DNA of 64,000 nt. Source: Elusimicrobiota bacterium. Lineage in GTDB: Bacteria; Elusimicrobiota; Elusimicrobia; Elusimicrobiales; UBA9959. Positions 8,038 to 15,222 of the stretch are shown piece after piece. The stretch spans positions 100,899 through 164,898 of the forward strand of contig DMXM01000018.1 in assembly GCA_003482905.1 (NCBI GenBank). The letters are read 5' to 3'. The translations under genes were made by a program, and so were the position numbers. The notes under the pieces are model-generated. The model was given only the letters and a program-made list of their open reading frames with translations. It made no database searches and was not told the origin of the DNA. The stretch's first letter is position 1. Every line of letters begins with the position of its first letter.

Positions 8038-9815
8038 TCCGCGCCCTCCCCGAACTGCAGGCGGTAGAACTTGGCATAGGTGCCGCCCCTCGCCAGCAGT
8101 TCGCTGTGCGTACCACTTTCCTTTATTTCACCTTCCGATACCAGCAGGATATTGTCCGAGTTGCGGATGGTAGAGAGCCGGTGCGCTATAATGATCAGCG
8201 TCTTGCTGCGGATAAGCCGCCGCATGGCGGTGTTGATCAGCCGTTCGGTATACGGGTCGATGTGCGAGGTGGCCTCGTCAAAGACCAGGACCTCCTGGTT
8301 GAGCACCATGGCCCGGGCCAGGGCTATCACCTGTTTTTCCCCGGCCGAGAGGTTGGTCCCTTTCTCCACGATATTTTTGCCGAGACCCTGGCGCTTGAAG
8401 AAGTCCTCCAGCCCCACACTTCTTATTGCGTCGTGCACCATGGCGTCGGGGATATTGTCGTCCATCAGCTTCAGGTTCTGCATGATGGTGCCCGGGAAGA
8501 GGTAGATATCCTGCTGCACCAGGCCTATGGAGGTGCGCAGGGAATTCAGGCTGATCTCCGAAAGGTCTATCCCGTCTATCAGTATCTTTCCCTTGGCCGC
8601 GGTGTAAAACTTGAACAGCAGGTTGGTAATGGAGGTCTTGCCTCCCCCGGTTTCCCCGACTATGGCCAGGCTTTTGCCCCGGGGCAGGGTAAAAGAGATA
8701 TCTTTGAGCACCCACGGCGTATCTTCAGCGTAGCGCAGCCACACATTGCGGAATTCGATGCTCTGCCTGAGAGCGCGTATGTAATGCGGTTTGGGCGGGT
8801 CCTTTATGCCCGGCTTGTGGTCCAGTATCTTTTGTATGCGGTGACCGGCCGAAAAGGACCGCTGTATGATGCTGACATGGTCGGAAACGCGGAAGATGGG
8901 CTCGAAGAGTTTATCTATGTAGAAGATGAACATCACCAGCGTGCCGATGGTCAGCTTTCCCTCCAGGGCCCAGCCACCGCCTACGCCCAGGATAATGGCC
9001 AGAGAAACCGGGTTGATCATGATGACGCTCATGAAGAAGAATATTATCATCAGTTCGGCCTTAAGCTCGGCGTCGAACTTCCGCCTATTGATGTCCTCTA
9101 GGCGCGCGGCGGTCATCTGTTCCCGGTTGAAGGCCTGCAGCAGGCCGGCGACGTTAAGGTGCTCAGTGATGAAACCGGAAATTTCGGTAGCCAGCTTGCG
9201 GACATTCATGAACAGAACGGAGCTTCTTCGCATAAAGATGTAGCTGAACAGCGCCACAAAAGGCAGCGCGGCGGAAAGCAGCAGGGTTAAGCGCGGGCTG
9301 AAATAAAACATAATGCCGAGGGTGACTATAAACATCAAAAGATCGCGGAAGATGTTTACCGTGGTTTCGGTGAACAGGTCGTAGAGGGTGCTGGTGTCGG
9401 CCTGTACGCGCGCCGTCATCCGCCCCACGGGGTATTCGGCGTAAAAAGGCAGGTCCAGCGCCAGCATATGCGAGAGCATGCGCTTCTTGAGGTCGGTCAT
9501 TATCTGTTGGCCGGTCTTTATCAGCCGCATGCGGAGCAGATAATTGGTGGCCAGGAAAAGAACGGAGTTTACAAATAGCGCCCCCACCAAAAGCGCCAAT
9601 AGCGCGGCGTTCCGGGCCGGTATGGCTTTGTCTATGATATGCTTGGCGATAATCGGGGTTAGCAGGCTAAAGCAGGTTGAAAATAGCAGCCAGGCGACAG
9701 CCGCGGCGAACCCGCGCCTCTCGGGCAGCAGCAAACCCGTTATAAGCCGGAAGGTTACCCCGTAGTTGATCTTCTCCTTCTGATCCTGCCCATCGTCATG
9801 ACCTTCCCTATTCAT
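8034..9815 (-). CDS. ABC exporter, partner TMD-NBD half-transporter
   Basis: A 593-residue exporter half, first gene of the pair. A hydrophilic N-terminus of about 20 residues precedes six membrane segments, then an NBD with Walker A GETGGGKTS (about 385), signature LSAGEKQV, Walker B VLVFDEATSHID with catalytic Glu present, and H-loop IAHRLS. Here the signature is the degenerate element (LSAGE rather than LSGGQ) and Walker B is canonical, the exact complement of its partner. Together they would form one full ATPase site and one degenerate site. Start ATG 9813-9815 is preceded by GGATA. Upstream to 9938 there is no gene, only a short palindrome (AAAAAGAG/CTCTTTTT) near 9870. Confidence 0.9.
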   Translation of the reverse strand: MNREGHDDGQDQKEKINYGVTFRLITGLLLPERRGFAAAVAWLLFSTCFSLLTPIIAKHIIDKAIPARNAALLALLVGALFVNSVLFLATNYLLRMRLIKTGQQIMTDLKKRMLSHMLALDLPFYAEYPVGRMTARVQADTSTLYDLFTETTVNIFRDLLMFIVTLGIMFYFSPRLTLLLSAALPFVALFSYIFMRRSSVLFMNVRKLATEISGFITEHLNVAGLLQAFNREQMTAARLEDINRRKFDAELKAELMIIFFFMSVIMINPVSLAIILGVGGGWALEGKLTIGTLVMFIFYIDKLFEPIFRVSDHVSIIQRSFSAGHRIQKILDHKPGIKDPPKPHYIRALRQSIEFRNVWLRYAEDTPWVLKDISFTLPRGKSLAIVGETGGGKTSITNLLFKFYTAAKGKILIDGIDLSEISLNSLRTSIGLVQQDIYLFPGTIMQNLKLMDDNIPDAMVHDAIRSVGLEDFFKRQGLGKNIVEKGTNLSAGEKQVIALARAMVLNQEVLVFDEATSHIDPYTERLINTAMRRLIRSKTLIIIAHRLSTIRNSDNILLVSEGEIKESGTHSELLARGGTYAKFYRLQFGEGAE

Positions 9816-9937
9816 AGTGGTATATCCTATAAAATATCGCCGCTCCGTTATTAGCTGACCAGCAAGAAAAAGAGGCTCTTTTTAGGAAGTCTAAAAGTTA
9901 ACTTTTATAGATGGAAGGCGAACGCTGGAGCGCCAGG

Positions 9938-10327
9938 TTACTCCGCTTTTGCCAATTCGTCAAGGAGCGCCGCCAGCGCTTTTTTCCCAAGCCTGTGTGT
10001 CGCGAGCTTTACCATAGCGCCATAAAGCCTGTCGTTAGGGTCTTTGATCAAAATTCCATTCATAGCCAGAAAAATCAGCGCCGCCGCCAGGGCCGTGCGC
10101 TTGTTGCCGTCAACAAAGGGCTGATTTTCCGAGATATGGAATGCATATGCGGCTGCCATCTCGAAAAGAGAAGAGTGCAGAAGTTGCCCGCCAAAACCGG
10201 ATTGTGGAACGGAAATAGCTGATTCAAGCAAACCCAGGTCCCGCGCCCCGGTATCGCCGCCATAGCGTTTAATCTGGTCATTGTGGATGTCAATGACCTC
10301 TGCCAGCGTAAGGAATAGCGGCCCCAT
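9938..10327 (-). CDS. doc: Doc-type (Fic family) toxin
   Basis: A 129-residue protein with the Fic/Doc fold signature: a conserved N-terminal helix (LTLAEVIDIHNDQIKRYGG), GLLESAI, then the active-site loop HISENQPFVDGNKRTA, which fits HxFx(D/N)GNKR with Pro-Phe-Val-Asp. Doc toxins phosphorylate and inactivate elongation factor Tu, stopping translation; other Fic proteins transfer AMP. Length (about 125-130) fits death-on-curing proteins. The start overlaps the antitoxin stop by one base (TAATG), giving the order antitoxin-toxin on the minus strand. It would be toxic unless bound by the partner. All Fic motif residues are present, so it appears active. Confidence 0.88.
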   Translation of the reverse strand: MGPLFLTLAEVIDIHNDQIKRYGGDTGARDLGLLESAISVPQSGFGGQLLHSSLFEMAAAYAFHISENQPFVDGNKRTALAAALIFLAMNGILIKDPNDRLYGAMVKLATHRLGKKALAALLDELAKAE

Positions 10328-10554
10328 TATTTTGCGAGCTTACGGAGTGTTTTTCCGTGGAGGGCATTCACAGTAGCCATGGCCGCGGAGAATTTCTTCT
10401 GCCGGGATTTTTCGATGGCGGGGGAAATAACAAGGCTACGCCCGTCCGTGGATATTTCCAATGGCGTTGTCATGCTGATGTTCAGCAGCTCAAGAATGGG
10501 TTTATCTATTATCAGGGCTGCGCTGTTCCCGTGCGGGGTTAAATGTTTGGTCAT
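10327..10554 (-). CDS. AbrB/MazE-type antitoxin of the doc pair
   Basis: A 75-residue protein with the swapped-hairpin AbrB DNA-binding fold: N-terminal LTPHGNSAALIIDKPILELL, then LEISTDGRSLVISP, followed by a charged C-terminal tail likely to bind and neutralise the toxin. It precedes doc and overlaps it by one base. A strong ribosome-binding site (TAGGAGG) lies before the ATG, and an excellent promoter with a GTATA-N5-TATAC palindrome is 26 bases upstream, consistent with the usual autorepression by antitoxin or toxin-antitoxin complex. Pairing of Doc with an AbrB-like rather than a Phd-like antitoxin is known in bacteria. Confidence 0.82.
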   Translation of the reverse strand: MTKHLTPHGNSAALIIDKPILELLNISMTTPLEISTDGRSLVISPAIEKSRQKKFSAAMATVNALHGKTLRKLAK

Positions 10555-10579
10555 AATGCCTCCTAGGTACTACATTGTA

Positions 10580-10608
10580 AGTATACCGTATATACATGGG
10601 ATTGTCAA
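10580..10608 (-). promoter_or_regulatory. sigma-70 promoter and palindromic operator of the antitoxin-doc operon
   Basis: Read on the minus strand: TTGACA (10603-10608), a 17-base spacer, then TATACT (10580-10585), a near-perfect housekeeping promoter. The palindrome GTATA-N5-TATAC (10581-10595) overlaps the -10 and spacer, a natural place for an autorepressor to bind. Confidence 0.85.
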
Positions 10609-10916
10609 GAGGGGGCCTTCACTGCCACAACCAAAAACAAAAGACCGCACCACCACGGCATTACACTGGTGTAGCCAGTGACCCCAAAATTTGGTTTTCT
10701 CGGTTTCTCCCAGGGCGGCCTCCGTCGCAGGATTAATTTCCCCAAGTCCTATTACTGACCCTGACCGGAAAAAGGGAGGAAGAGATAGCGCCGCAACTTT
10801 ATGCAAAAACGCCTTAAAAACAGCCAAAAAGTGCCTCGTCCATGGCACCTTAATGGCACCACTCGTTTTTTGGCGTTGCCCCGAAACTCGAATTATTATT
10901 GTAAAATATAGCAATT
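10609..10916. other. intergenic region without recognised gene
   Basis: About 300 bases between the doc operon promoter and tRNA-Arg. It holds a small perfect hairpin, CACTGG-TGTAG-CCAGTG (10664-10680). The open frames across it (for example a 114-codon minus frame) show no recognisable protein, and I found no integrase although the site is next to a tRNA gene. Confidence 0.5.
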
Positions 10917-10988
10917 GTCCCCATAGCTCAAAGGATAGAGCTCCTGCCTTCTAAGCAGGCAATCCAGGTTCGATTCCTGGTGGGGACA
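10917..10988 (+). tRNA. tRNA-Arg (anticodon TCT)
   Basis: Full cloverleaf: acceptor GTCCCCA pairs with TGGGGAC (10981-10987); D-arm GCTC/GAGC; anticodon stem CCTGC/GCAGG with loop CTTCTAA, giving anticodon TCT (reads AGA/AGG); T-arm CCAGG-TTCGATT-CCTGG. CCA is not encoded. A strong hairpin follows ten bases later. Confidence 0.95.
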
Positions 10989-10997
10989 CTTAAATTT

Positions 10998-11030
10998 AAG
11001 GCCGTGGGATAATATTCCCACGGCCTTATT
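10998..11030 (+). terminator. terminator after tRNA-Arg
   Basis: Perfect 12-bp inverted repeat AAGGCCGTGGGA / TCCCACGGCCTT with a 6-base loop, followed by ATTATAT. Being symmetric, it could stop transcription from either side. Confidence 0.8.
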
Positions 11031-11256
11031 ATATCGCCGGAATATCTCGGCCCTAAAAATCTTCCGTTAAATACCCAACGCACCGCGCAACCGCTGTCGG
11101 CCTGACTGACATCGCAGCCACGCTCGGCAAGTTTATACCCCATTTCCAGAGGGATAAAACCATCAAACCATCAGAACCAATCACCCACTCATTGGAGGGG
11201 GAAATAAAATGTATTGATTTTTCAATGATTATTTGAGAGGGGGGGAAAACTACCCC

Positions 11257-11285
11257 TTGACAACTATGCTTTGCTATGCTATACT
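11257..11285 (+). promoter_or_regulatory. strong sigma-70 promoter with CTATGC direct repeats
   Basis: TTGACA (11257-11262), 17-base spacer, TATACT (11280-11285). The spacer contains CTATGC twice (11264-11269 and 11274-11279), ten bases apart, i.e. one helical turn, which would suit a dimeric repressor or activator. It drives the two small genes at 11322 and 11475. From 11040 to 11250 nothing else was recognised. Confidence 0.82.
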
Positions 11286-11321
11286 ATATTTGCAGCGAAC
11301 GAGAACCTTAACGGAGGCGAT

Positions 11322-11471
11322 ATGAATACCCAAAAGTATATGCTTCAGAAAGACTTTAAAGTTTGGATGTGCGCAACCCTCGGCCTGATAAAGGACGGCA
11401 AAATGGGCACCAGCATAGCCCGCGCCGACCGCATAAAACTTGCCTTAAACTACACCGGAAAAGGACGGTAA
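11322..11471 (+). CDS. small protein, unknown (49 aa)
   Basis: Start ATG 11322 is preceded by ACGGAGG at ideal spacing, so the longer frame reading from 11271 through the promoter is rejected. The product (MNTQKYMLQKDFKVWMCATL...) is basic, with no membrane segment and no family I recognise. It is transcribed from the strong promoter at 11257, and a second small gene follows three bases after its stop. Such short promoter-proximal pairs are often regulators or toxin-antitoxin-like modules, but nothing in this protein proves that. Confidence 0.6.
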   Translation: MNTQKYMLQKDFKVWMCATLGLIKDGKMGTSIARADRIKLALNYTGKGR

Positions 11472-11474
11472 CAA

Positions 11475-11657
11475 ATGAAACCACGCTACCAGATAGTCAT
11501 CTCTCTATCGGAAGAAGACAGCGTTAAACTGCAACAGTTAAGAGAAGACGGCTACCAGATTGTGGACATCTTCCGCCTCGGCTTGACCGAGGCGGAGGAC
11601 GCGGTTAAGAAAGCCGGAAAAAGAAAGGAAAAACCCAGCCAGGACAAGCTTTTCTAA
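11475..11657 (+). CDS. small protein, possible ribbon-helix-helix (60 aa)
   Basis: Starts three bases after the previous stop, with AAAGGAC upstream. The sequence opens with a predicted strand (RYQIVISLSEED), then helix VKLQQLREDGY, then a second helix IVDIFRLGLTEAE, the order and spacing of a ribbon-helix-helix DNA-binding domain, followed by a lysine-rich tail ending PSQDKLF. If so it would bind DNA as a dimer, and the CTATGC repeats in the upstream promoter are an obvious candidate site. This is inference from pattern alone. A 7-bp hairpin TAAGGCC/GGCCTTA lies at 11738-11763 downstream. Confidence 0.55.
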   Translation: MKPRYQIVISLSEEDSVKLQQLREDGYQIVDIFRLGLTEAEDAVKKAGKRKEKPSQDKLF

Positions 11658-11844
11658 CCGTTTTCTTCCCTCCGCTCCTGTAAGAACCACCCCCTCGCAA
11701 ACCAATCCAAAGCACCAACACAGCGACCCCTAGGTCCTAAGGCCCAATATTTATGAGGCCTTATGCCTCTATTTAGGGAGCTCTCAATAAAAATACAATT
11801 GAGTCTCGGGGGATTTTCTAACACTCTTAACAAGGAGTTTATTG

Positions 11845-12741
11845 ATGAATGTTTTATCGTTGTTAGTCGCGATAGCGTCGATATTACCTGTTGCGTCTGC
11901 CACTGAATTTAATATCACATCCATGCCGCTGCCGGCTTTGGTAAAACGGCTTAACACAGAGCCGTCCGCGTCAGTCCCGGTTCCAAGCAGCGACGCGATC
12001 ATAAATACGCCTGGGGATACGGCACTGTATTGGACTTATGTCTATAAGGAAACCTTTATCAAAGGGGCTGCCATTTTTGAGTACAAGAAAGAACGATATG
12101 CCATAAAACCCATGTTTAGAAAGGGGTACTACGACCAGGATAAAGGGAGTTATATCTCTATCCCGGCCGTCTACATCGTGAATGTCACAAACGCCGATAA
12201 AGAAATAGAACTGGAAGCCTGGATGGACATTTCCCTACTTATTGATTATCCACTTACAACCTTATCCGGCGATAAGATAAAGATAAAGAACGACTCAGAG
12301 ACGCTCAGCATCTTTTCCCAGGGAGGATTCTTTGAGAAAACCGTTTTTTCAATACGGCATGACCAACTTTTTAAACTATGGGCGGATAACGCAGAATATT
12401 ACAAAAGAACTGTTCACGGCAAAACTATTTACTTCGTACCGCAAATGAACCAGGCCAAGGGAGGAATAATCCAAATAGGATTTGTGCTAAGCGACAGCAA
12501 ACCTTTTGCCGACGCCACCGGTCGCCCGCTGGATTTTATCGCCTTGTGCCAGGCCCAAAACGGCGTAACCTGTAGGCCGATACGCTACTCCATACCTCTG
12601 GGATTAAAATTTAGGTACCTCGGGAAAGAAGGGACGAACAATGATAAAGATTTTTTTTACTGGCAAATAGAGGAAATGGTAAACGAAGACCTATACGACG
12701 CGCTGGACGACGAAGCCCTGCAAACGTCAACCAACCCCTGA
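11845..12741 (+). CDS. secreted protein of unknown function, first gene of an exported operon
   Basis: ATG 11845 has AAGGAG eight bases upstream; the adjacent TTG at 11842 is less likely. The 298-residue product begins with a clear signal peptide (NVLSLLVAIASILPVASAT) and then looks globular, rich in aromatic residues and beta-type stretches such as AIFEYKKERYAIKPMF and SIPAVYIVNVTNADKEI. Two Cys (in ALCQAQNGVTCRP) could form a disulfide. I recognise no family. The next gene starts three bases after its stop and a metalloprotease-like gene follows, so the three are probably made together and act in the periplasm or outside. Gene composition is slightly AT-richer than the core genes. Confidence 0.7.
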   Translation: MNVLSLLVAIASILPVASATEFNITSMPLPALVKRLNTEPSASVPVPSSDAIINTPGDTALYWTYVYKETFIKGAAIFEYKKERYAIKPMFRKGYYDQDKGSYISIPAVYIVNVTNADKEIELEAWMDISLLIDYPLTTLSGDKIKIKNDSETLSIFSQGGFFEKTVFSIRHDQLFKLWADNAEYYKRTVHGKTIYFVPQMNQAKGGIIQIGFVLSDSKPFADATGRPLDFIALCQAQNGVTCRPIRYSIPLGLKFRYLGKEGTNNDKDFFYWQIEEMVNEDLYDALDDEALQTSTNP

Positions 12742-12744
12742 CGA

Positions 12745-13443
12745 ATGCCCCAGATCAATAAAAGAATGAAGTACTCCATTATCGGCACCGTTATACTGAC
12801 CCCGGCCCTTTTTGCTTATTTTTACGGCCCCAAATCGGAACTCACCCTGCTGGCGCGGCTGCATTACAACACGCTGTTCGTCTATACACCATGCCTGGGC
12901 CGCCAGGAAACATATGACGACGGCGCGGTTAAATTCAGCTATAGACGCCCGCCGGCGTTACTGAGCCATACCGCCGTGCTCTTCCTGGACCCTACGTATC
13001 ACCAAACGTCTGAACCGTTTGCGGACGCCACGGAAGCCGTCAGCCTTGAGATTCCGACCGGCTACGCCTACAAATTCAAGCTTCCGTCAAAACCCGCGCT
13101 GCCGGCCCCGGCCAGCAGAGTAAAACTAAAGAAAGGAATGGGCGAGATCAGAAACGGGGAGCCCTCCTTTAAAGATTACGGGCCACAGCACCTCTACCTC
13201 TCCGGAAAGACCGGCTACACCTACAAGATAGCTCTGCCGTTCTATCTGGAAAGGACAGTAAACAGGACATGGATCTTCCCGGCGCTGTACCACTCCGGCA
13301 TACTATCAAGGCTTATGCCTGGTTCTTTCACTGATTATTTACCGCCGAGAGGTTTTTTAAATTGGTTTTTCACCCCCTGCGCAGACAAGCAAATGTACTG
13401 TTCAGGGAAAGTTATGCTGGAATCGATAGAAGTAGCGGATTGA
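12745..13443 (+). CDS. membrane-anchored or secreted protein, unknown
   Basis: A 232-residue protein starting three bases after the previous gene. A single N-terminal hydrophobic segment (YSIIGTVILTPALFAYFYG), preceded by positive residues, is a signal anchor or uncleaved signal. The rest is soluble and proline-rich with repeated Tyr, and contains four Cys (TPCLG, TPCADK, MYCSG). It shows the phrase SEPFADAT, close to SKPFADAT in the preceding protein (around residue 215 there), so the two proteins may be related or share a motif. No family recognised. A metalloprotease-like gene follows eight bases later. Confidence 0.65.
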   Translation: MPQINKRMKYSIIGTVILTPALFAYFYGPKSELTLLARLHYNTLFVYTPCLGRQETYDDGAVKFSYRRPPALLSHTAVLFLDPTYHQTSEPFADATEAVSLEIPTGYAYKFKLPSKPALPAPASRVKLKKGMGEIRNGEPSFKDYGPQHLYLSGKTGYTYKIALPFYLERTVNRTWIFPALYHSGILSRLMPGSFTDYLPPRGFLNWFFTPCADKQMYCSGKVMLESIEVAD

Positions 13444-13451
13444 AGAAGATC

Positions 13452-14675
13452 ATGAAGAAACTATACCTCGTAATTCTATTCTCGCTGGCCGCGCAGCTGC
13501 AGCTGGGCAACCCGGCGGCCGCCGGGGCCGACACCGAGAATCTGCCTGGGATCTTTGACGGCTCGGCCCGGAAATTCGTCATGCAATCACTAGTCCTATC
13601 TTATGAAGTCCCGGTACCTCTCCGGCCCGAAGTTATCCATTCGCCCGGGGCCCGGCGCAAGTTCCTCTATCAGATACTGGCCGACCAGGAGAAACGCAAA
13701 GAGAAGAAGTTTTACACACCTAATGAAATAGCCGCAATGATACGGGAGGATTACGGGAACACCCCGTCAGAAGAGGACAAGAAACAAATAGAGAAGGCCC
13801 TTGCTGTCCTGCAAAATACTAAATTCGGGGCCGATATGTGCAAGGCGGTAGCATACAGGTGCGACATAGAAAGCCTGGAAAAAGCCGGGATCCGCCTACG
13901 AGTGAAGGAGATCGTCTACGGGAGCAACCAGTCGGCCAGCGGGGCAGTTCCGCCGCCGATCTATTATGCAGGGCGAACTTTCATCGGACTGGGCAAAAAC
14001 GACGTCAGCAGCGCTGCGTCGCCCAAGCGCCTGGCCCTTACAATACTGCACGAGATGAGCCATGTGGAGGATCTAAGGAAGAACAAGAGAGGGACCATGG
14101 CAAAGGCTATGTACGCCAGCGACGAAAAAGCCCTCATGAACGAGATTGCCGGCTATGATGAGATCTCGCGCAAATACCCGGGATTCTCCGACAGTTTCTG
14201 CGGTTTTCTGGTGGAAGTATGGGCGTGGAAGAACGAGTCCGGGCCCTACCCGAAACACCAGTTCTTCACCCTTCCTCTCGGGCCTGGGGGAATGCCTATG
14301 GCAGTATCCAGCGGTGACCTTCTTAAAAACTACATGCCGGGCTTGTCTTTCTGGAATTCCATGCAGCGCTTGGTATATGCTTTATGGCACGGCGCTTACG
14401 GAGATCCCAAGGTAGATGATGAGCTTGTAAAAGCTATAAGACGGGCTGCGTGGGAAAAATCAGCTTCTTACAAGGGCTGGCGGCAGAACCCGGCGGAAAC
14501 TGCGCCAACGGTTGCCGCACCGGCGCCGACACCCACACCCCCCGCGCCGAAACCGCCCAAACCACCTACGCCACATGACACTGATGATGGTGGAAGCGGC
14601 TCCTCCGGCGGGAGCGGGTCCGGCGGGGGATTCAACCCTGGAACATATGATCCCCATTTCGGCGACGGTATATGA
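13452..14675 (+). CDS. secreted HExxH metalloprotease-like protein
   Basis: Start ATG 13452 fits a GAAGAAG site and gives a good signal peptide (KKLYLVILFSLAAQLQLG). The 407-residue product has the zinc-protease motif HEMSHVED in a helix beginning about residue 200 and a further Glu in NEIAGYDE some 30 residues later, which could be the third ligand. After residue 340 comes a proline-rich linker (TPTPPAPKPPKPPTP) and a Gly/Ser tail. The linker and tail suggest display away from the membrane. It is the last gene of the 11845-14675 operon. No exact peptidase family could be named; it may also be a non-proteolytic zinc protein. Confidence 0.65.
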   Translation: MKKLYLVILFSLAAQLQLGNPAAAGADTENLPGIFDGSARKFVMQSLVLSYEVPVPLRPEVIHSPGARRKFLYQILADQEKRKEKKFYTPNEIAAMIREDYGNTPSEEDKKQIEKALAVLQNTKFGADMCKAVAYRCDIESLEKAGIRLRVKEIVYGSNQSASGAVPPPIYYAGRTFIGLGKNDVSSAASPKRLALTILHEMSHVEDLRKNKRGTMAKAMYASDEKALMNEIAGYDEISRKYPGFSDSFCGFLVEVWAWKNESGPYPKHQFFTLPLGPGGMPMAVSSGDLLKNYMPGLSFWNSMQRLVYALWHGAYGDPKVDDELVKAIRRAAWEKSASYKGWRQNPAETAPTVAAPAPTPTPPAPKPPKPPTPHDTDDGGSGSSGGSGSGGGFNPGTYDPHFGDGI

Positions 14676-14708
14676 CACTATATCCAGAGATCGTTTGATT
14701 AATACGGG

Positions 14709-14726
14709 ATAGGCCCTTTGGCCTAT
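14709..14726 (+). terminator. weak hairpin after the secreted operon
   Basis: ATAGGCC-CTTT-GGCCTAT, a 7-bp stem. There is no run of T after it, so termination is only possible, not shown. Confidence 0.35.
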
Positions 14727-14771
14727 TAGCATGTAGGAAATATTACCCTTACAAGATTTGCGACCGTTCCG

Positions 14772-14777
14772 TATAAT
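14772..14777 (+). promoter_or_regulatory. -10 element placing the start at the ATG (leaderless)
   Basis: TATAAT ends exactly 6 bases before the ATG at 14784 and no ribosome-binding site is present between them, so transcription would begin at or next to the start codon. The -35 region is weak. The same spacing recurs at five other genes in the window. Confidence 0.6.
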
Positions 14778-14783
14778 ATAGAT

Positions 14784-15218
14784 ATGAAAAACACTAGAGC
14801 CTTTTTCCTTATAGTTATCGGCAGCTTTGTTATAGCCACCGGCTTCGCTTTTGCGGAGGCCGAGATTTCACCATATGAACAGCTTGTGAAGGAATATAAT
14901 AACCGCGGGACAGCTTTAGGAAGTTTGGTTGAGGCAGCTCCAGCCGGAACCGTACAGAGCACTCCCTCTCCTGACACAACTCCGATCTTAACACCTCACG
15001 CCGCTGTTGTTACAGCCGTTGTTCCCGCCGTTCCAGCCCCCAAACCTGACCCCGCCCCGACCGCGGGTGAAATGGCCAAGAAATTCCTGAAAGCGAATAT
15101 GGCCGTAATGGTTATGGCGGGAGTAGGCGCTTACCTGGGCATGGCTTTGTTGGGCCCGGCGGGGATGGTTACCGGCGCCGTGTTCATGTTCGCCCTGATG
15201 TTCCTGGGCAGCCTGTAA
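14784..15218 (+). CDS. small exported protein with C-terminal membrane segments
   Basis: 144 residues: an N-terminal signal sequence (AFFLIVIGSFVIATGFAFAEA), a soluble part to about residue 65, a Pro/Ala-rich linker (VPAVPAPKPDPAPTAGE), then one long or two short hydrophobic stretches (NMAVMVMAGVGAYLGMALLG and the C-terminal segment ending FLGSL). It therefore probably sits in the inner membrane with an exposed loop. No family recognised. It is transcribed alone from an apparently leaderless promoter and converges with the MEMO1/AMMECR1 gene, whose stop is 4 bases away. Confidence 0.6.
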   Translation: MKNTRAFFLIVIGSFVIATGFAFAEAEISPYEQLVKEYNNRGTALGSLVEAAPAGTVQSTPSPDTTPILTPHAAVVTAVVPAVPAPKPDPAPTAGEMAKKFLKANMAVMVMAGVGAYLGMALLGPAGMVTGAVFMFALMFLGSL

Positions 15219-15222
15219 ACGT

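Noticed and set aside
9868..9888. AAAAAGAG/CTCTTTTT as a terminator
   Set aside because: The arms leave no loop large enough to fold stably, and it is near the start, not the end, of the exporter operon.
10036..10052. TTTGATCAAA palindrome as an FNR box
   Set aside because: It lies inside doc and lacks the 4-base centre spacing of TTGAT-N4-ATCAA.
10570..10914. 114-codon minus-strand frame beside tRNA-Arg, possible integrase relic
   Set aside because: No integrase motif (R-H-R-Y) and no ribosome-binding site; the frame runs through the TA promoter.
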